Source of the DNA: Cellulomonas sp. URHD0024
GTDB taxonomy: Bacteria > Actinomycetota > Actinomycetes > Actinomycetales > Cellulomonadaceae
DNA length: 64,000 bases
Assembly: GCF_000426185.1 (NCBI RefSeq)
Contig: NZ_AUEW01000004.1
Span: 62,001-126,000 of the forward strand
Reading direction: 5' to 3'
Both the position numbers and the translations under genes were made by a program. Positions 61,000 through 64,000 of the stretch are shown in pieces; the first letter of the stretch is position 1, and every line of letters starts with the position of its first letter. The notes beneath the pieces were generated by a model. That model did not search any database. It saw only the letters and a program-made list of their open reading frames with translations, and was not told the DNA's origin.

Positions 61000-61065
61000 G
61001 TCCGAGCGCCCGTAAGCGCCGGGTGGAGACGAGCGCGACGGAGCGTCGTCACGAGAGGGAGCACA

Positions 61066-62190
61066 ATGCGACGGAGCATGATTCTGGCGTCGGCGGCCGT
61101 AATGGCCTCCGGACTCCTGCTGGCCGGTTGTGGCAGCAGCGACAAGCCGAGCGACAACACGAGTGCAAGCGGCGATTCGACCGGCTCTGCGGCCAAGCCG
61201 AAGGTGGGCGTGATCCTTCCGGACACGAAGTCCTCGGCTCGGTGGGAGACGGCTGACAAGAAGTACCTGACGGAGGCCTTCGAGGCAGCCGGCGTCGACT
61301 ACGACATCCAGAACGCCCAGGGTGACAAGACGCAGTTCCAGACGATCGCCGACGGCATGATCACGGAGGGCGTCGACGTCCTCATGATCGTCAACCTGGA
61401 CTCCGGTTCGGGCAAGGCCGTGCTCCAGAAGGCCAAGGACCAGGGCATCAAGACGATCGACTACGACCGTCTCACGCTGGGCGGCGGGGCTGACTTCTAC
61501 GTCTCGTTCGACAACACCAAGGTCGGCGAGCTGCAGGGTGAGGGCCTCACCAAGTGCCTCACCGACGACAACAAGACCAAGGCGAACATCGTCTACCTCA
61601 ACGGCTCGCCGACGGACAACAACGCCACGCTGTTCAAGGCCGGTGCCGAGAAGGCGCTGAAGCCGAAGGAAGACAGCAAGGACTACACCCGCGTCGCCGA
61701 CCAGGCCGTTCCGGACTGGGACAACCAGCAGGCCGGCACGATCTTCGAGCAGATGTACACCGAGCAGGGCGGCAAGATCGACGGTGTCCTCGCGGCCAAC
61801 GACGGTCTCGGCAACGCCGCGATCGCCATCCTGAAGAAGAACGGCGTGAACGGCACCGTCCCGGTGACCGGTCAGGACGCGACCGACCAGGGCCTGCAGA
61901 ACATCCTCGCGGGCGACCAGTGCATGACGGTCTACAAGGCGGTCAAGAAGGAAGCCGACGCTGCCTCCGCGCTCGCCATTGCGGCCGCGAAGGGCGACGA
62001 CACGTCGAGCCTGGCCACCGGCTCGGTCGACGACTCCGAGACGAAGGGGAAGGTCGCCGCGGTCCTGCTGGACCCCCAGGCCATCTACTTCGAGAACGTC
62101 AAGGACGTCATCGCTGACGGCTACACCACCAAGGAGAAGGTCTGCACCGCGGACTACGCCGCCAAGTGCACTGAGGCCGGCATCTCCTGA
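61066..62190 (+). CDS. Sugar ABC transporter substrate-binding lipoprotein
   Basis: This 374-aa protein has a lipobox LLLAGCGSS, a Ser/Asp linker and a type I periplasmic-binding fold of the XylF/ChvE branch: KVGVILPDTKSSARWETADK, DYDRLTLGGGADFYVSFDN and GVLAANDGLGNAAIAILKKN. It probably binds xylose, glucose or another pentose/hexose. GAGAGGGA precedes the ATG. Two strong hairpins separate it from the ATPase gene, a common device for making more binding protein than transporter. Confidence 0.92.
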   Translation: MRRSMILASAAVMASGLLLAGCGSSDKPSDNTSASGDSTGSAAKPKVGVILPDTKSSARWETADKKYLTEAFEAAGVDYDIQNAQGDKTQFQTIADGMITEGVDVLMIVNLDSGSGKAVLQKAKDQGIKTIDYDRLTLGGGADFYVSFDNTKVGELQGEGLTKCLTDDNKTKANIVYLNGSPTDNNATLFKAGAEKALKPKEDSKDYTRVADQAVPDWDNQQAGTIFEQMYTEQGGKIDGVLAANDGLGNAAIAILKKNGVNGTVPVTGQDATDQGLQNILAGDQCMTVYKAVKKEADAASALAIAAAKGDDTSSLATGSVDDSETKGKVAAVLLDPQAIYFENVKDVIADGYTTKEKVCTADYAAKCTEAGIS

Positions 62191-62198
62191 GTACGGCG

Positions 62199-62226
62199 CC
62201 GGGGTGGCCGAACACGGCCACCCCGG
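62199..62226 (+). terminator. First intergenic hairpin after the binding-protein gene
   Basis: CCGGGGTGGCCG (62199-62210) pairs with CGGCCACCCCGG (62215-62226), a perfect 12-bp stem with a 4-nt AACA loop. Confidence 0.85.
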
Positions 62227-62234
62227 TCACAGGC

Positions 62235-62263
62235 GGGGCCGGTCCGCGCGAGCGACCGGCCCC
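62235..62263 (+). terminator. Second intergenic hairpin
   Basis: GGGGCCGGTC (62235-62244) and GACCGGCCCC (62254-62263) form a perfect 10-bp stem with a 9-nt loop, 9 bp after the first hairpin. Together they probably stabilise the upstream message and lower read-through into the ATPase gene. Confidence 0.82.
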
Positions 62264-62336
62264 GGCCTGTGCACAGGACAGAACGCACAGACCCGCGACG
62301 ATGCGGGGTGAACCGAGTGACACGACGAGGTGGACG

Positions 62337-63173
62337 ATGACCCAAGCAGCGCATTACGCACCCGACCTGGCCCCGCCCCCGACGCTCGAGGTGCGCGGAG
62401 GCCGCAAGAACTTCGGCGCGGTGCACGCGCTGCGAGGTGTCGACCTGGTCGCCCGAGCCGGTGAGGTCACGGCCCTCGTCGGCGACAACGGCGCCGGTAA
62501 GTCGACGATGATCAAGTGCATCGCGGGAATCTTCCCGTTCGACGCCGGCGAGGTCTTCTTCGAGGGCCGCCCGACGCACATCTCGTCCCCCGGCGACGCG
62601 AACGCCCTGGGTGTCGAGGTCGTGTACCAGGACCTGGCGCTGTGCGACAACCTCGACATCGTGCACAACATGTTCCTCGGACGTGAGCTCAAGAAGGGCT
62701 TCCGCCTCGACGAGTCCGCCATGGAGACGCGTGCCGCCGAGGTCCTGGCATCGCTGTCGGTCCGCACGGTCCGGTCGATCCGCCAGCACGTCGCCAGCCT
62801 CTCCGGTGGCCAGCGGCAGACCGTCGCCATCGCGCGCGCGGTGCTGTGGAACTCCAAGCTCGTCATCCTCGACGAGCCGACCGCCGCCCTCGGCGTCGCG
62901 CAGACGGAGCAGGTGCTGCAGCTGGTCCGACGCCTGGCCGACGCCGGTCTCGCGGTCGTGCTCGTCTCGCACAACATGAACGAGGTCCTCGAGGTCGCCG
63001 ACTCCGTGAACGTCCTCTACCTGGGCCAGACGGCCGCGCAGGTGCGCGCCCAGGACACGTCGCGCAGCGAGATCATCGAGCTCATCACCAGCGGCTCGGC
63101 CGCCCTTGGGGCTCCTCCCGTGGCTTCGGCCTCGACCATCAACGACGCACCGAACGGGAGCACCCCCGCATGA
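62337..63173 (+). CDS. Sugar ABC transporter ATP-binding protein
   Basis: This 278-aa ATPase has Walker A VGDNGAGKSTMIKCIAGI, Q-loop VVYQDLALCDN, signature LSGGQRQTVAIARAV and Walker B LVILDEPTAALG with H-loop VSHNM. It is a single-domain ATPase, unlike double-domain XylG/RbsA, so it probably works as a homodimer. GAGG 6 nt before the ATG supports the start. It overlaps the permease gene by 4 bp. Confidence 0.95.
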   Translation: MTQAAHYAPDLAPPPTLEVRGGRKNFGAVHALRGVDLVARAGEVTALVGDNGAGKSTMIKCIAGIFPFDAGEVFFEGRPTHISSPGDANALGVEVVYQDLALCDNLDIVHNMFLGRELKKGFRLDESAMETRAAEVLASLSVRTVRSIRQHVASLSGGQRQTVAIARAVLWNSKLVILDEPTAALGVAQTEQVLQLVRRLADAGLAVVLVSHNMNEVLEVADSVNVLYLGQTAAQVRAQDTSRSEIIELITSGSAALGAPPVASASTINDAPNGSTPA

Positions 63174-64000
63174 GCACGCCCACCGTCTCCCGCAACGACC
63201 GCAACGACGCCCCGCCCTCGCTCCTGGCCGGCTCGGTCGAGCAGCCGACCTTCGGCGAGGCCGTCAACAACTACGTGAGCAAGGTGCGCGGCGGCGACAT
63301 GGGGTCGCTGCCGGCCATCCTGGCGCTCCTCGTGCTGCTCGCGATCTTCGTCGTCATGAAGCCGGAGACGTTCCCGTCGGCGCTCAACATCGCCAACCTG
63401 TTCCAGCAGGGTGCCGTCGTCGCGACGATCGCCATGGGCCTGGTCTTCGTGCTCCTGCTCGGCGAGATCGACCTGTCGGCCGGCTTCACGTCCGGCGTCA
63501 GCGGCGCCGTGCTGGCCACGCTGCTCACCAAGAACGGGGCTCCCTGGTACGTGGCCGTCATCGGCGCGCTGATCACCGGCCTCGTGGTCGGCCTGATCAA
63601 CGGCACGCTGGTCGCGCGGCTCGGCATCCCGTCGTTCGTCGTCACCCTGGCGATGTTCCTCGCCCTGCAGGGCGCCGTGCTGCTGATCATCGGCACCGGT
63701 GGCAACATCTCGATCCACGACCCGGTGATCGTCGCGATCCAGAACAAGAACGTGCCGCCCCTGCTGGGCTGGGCCATCGGGATCCTGTCCGTCGTCGCGT
63801 ACGGCGTCTCGAGCCTGCGGACCTGGCAGCTGCGCCGCCAGCGCGGTCTGCTCGCCGCACCCGTCGGCGTCATCGCCATCAAGATCGCTGCGATCGCCGT
63901 CCTCGTGCTCGGCATGATCGCGATCCTCAACCAGGAGCGGAGCCTGCACCCGCTGCGGGTCTCGATCATCGGCGTGCCGATCGTGGTGCCGGTCATCGTC
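63170..64000 (+). CDS. Sugar ABC transporter permease, 5' part
   Basis: This frame stays open to the window edge (277 codons) and has no stop. It encodes a XylH/RbsC-like permease: ILALLVLLAIFVVMKPETFP, ATIAMGLVFVLLLGEIDLSA, GVSGAVLATLLTKNGAPWYV, VVGLINGTLVARLGIPSFVV with the family G-x-x-x-A/G motifs, and further helices. The ATG overlaps the ATPase stop (ATGA). Confidence 0.93.
   Translation, partial: MSTPTVSRNDRNDAPPSLLAGSVEQPTFGEAVNNYVSKVRGGDMGSLPAILALLVLLAIFVVMKPETFPSALNIANLFQQGAVVATIAMGLVFVLLLGEIDLSAGFTSGVSGAVLATLLTKNGAPWYVAVIGALITGLVVGLINGTLVARLGIPSFVVTLAMFLALQGAVLLIIGTGGNISIHDPVIVAIQNKNVPPLLGWAIGILSVVAYGVSSLRTWQLRRQRGLLAAPVGVIAIKIAAIAVLVLGMIAILNQERSLHPLRVSIIGVPIVVPVIV

Overview
The window is a high-GC chromosomal segment with dense, short-spaced genes and many GTG starts. 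It looks like an actinomycete of the Micrococcales, and Cellulomonas or a close relative is the best guess. This is inference from gene content: a fused Kgd-type 2-oxoglutarate dehydrogenase E1/E2 protein, a SigR/RsrA thiol-stress pair, the actinobacterial ribosomal protein bL37, a deazaflavin (F420)-type nitroreductase, a class-E-like LAxTG cell-wall sorting motif and many leaderless genes. No tRNA, rRNA, CRISPR array, prophage or insertion sequence was recognised. Most of the window is core chromosome.

Layout. 0-6.2 kb holds branched-chain amino acid genes: the ilvC 3' end, leuB, ilvE and cimA. A perfect 93-bp tandem repeat overlaps the ilvC stop codon, and cimA is preceded by a leader-peptide attenuator. 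6.2-9.7 kb has a membrane-anchored protein, a lipoate-ligase-like protein with its accessory domain at the N terminus, two DUF202 proteins and a small XRE/membrane-protein operon with a palindromic control region. 10-20 kb is mixed housekeeping: YggS, YccF, a MarR regulon with twin operators, MmcQ/YjbR, YbaK, a Ski2-like helicase, an MBL-fold protein, an MpaB-like oxygenase and DUF1304. 20-25.2 kb carries an ECF sigma factor with its membrane partner, a methyltransferase and a cell-wall-anchored lectin-like surface protein. 25.3-31 kb has a fumarylacetoacetase-family enzyme, gltX, psuG with a PfkB kinase, a HAD phosphatase and membrane proteins.

31-38.5 kb runs mostly on the minus strand: a phytanoyl-CoA dioxygenase-like protein, a methyltransferase, hisN-rsgA-aroA, DoxX and a ferritin. 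It then diverges into sigR-rsrA, which has a SigR-type promoter placed to give a longer SigR isoform. bL37 follows. 38.6-43.1 kb has an orphan pilT, a DUF4097-padR pair with a palindromic operator, a GDSL-like protein lacking canonical catalytic residues and a GlxA-type regulator. 43.2-49.1 kb holds kgd and a two-component system. 49.2-53.9 kb has two CNNM/CorC-type proteins behind a structured leader carrying a small Ser-rich ORF, then an M15 carboxypeptidase with a very long Pro/Ala-rich tail. 54-59.6 kb has an aldose epimerase and a Tad-type pilus cluster. 59.7-64 kb has prfB and a sugar ABC transporter of the XylFGH type, whose permease runs off the end.

Two themes tie the region together. 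First, many genes have a TAnnnT-like -10 box 5-8 nt before the start codon, the spacing expected for leaderless mRNAs. Second, control is often local: palindromic operators or leader peptides sit directly beside the genes they probably control (cimA attenuator, MarR, XRE, PadR, GlxA, sugar ABC, CNNM leader, SigR).
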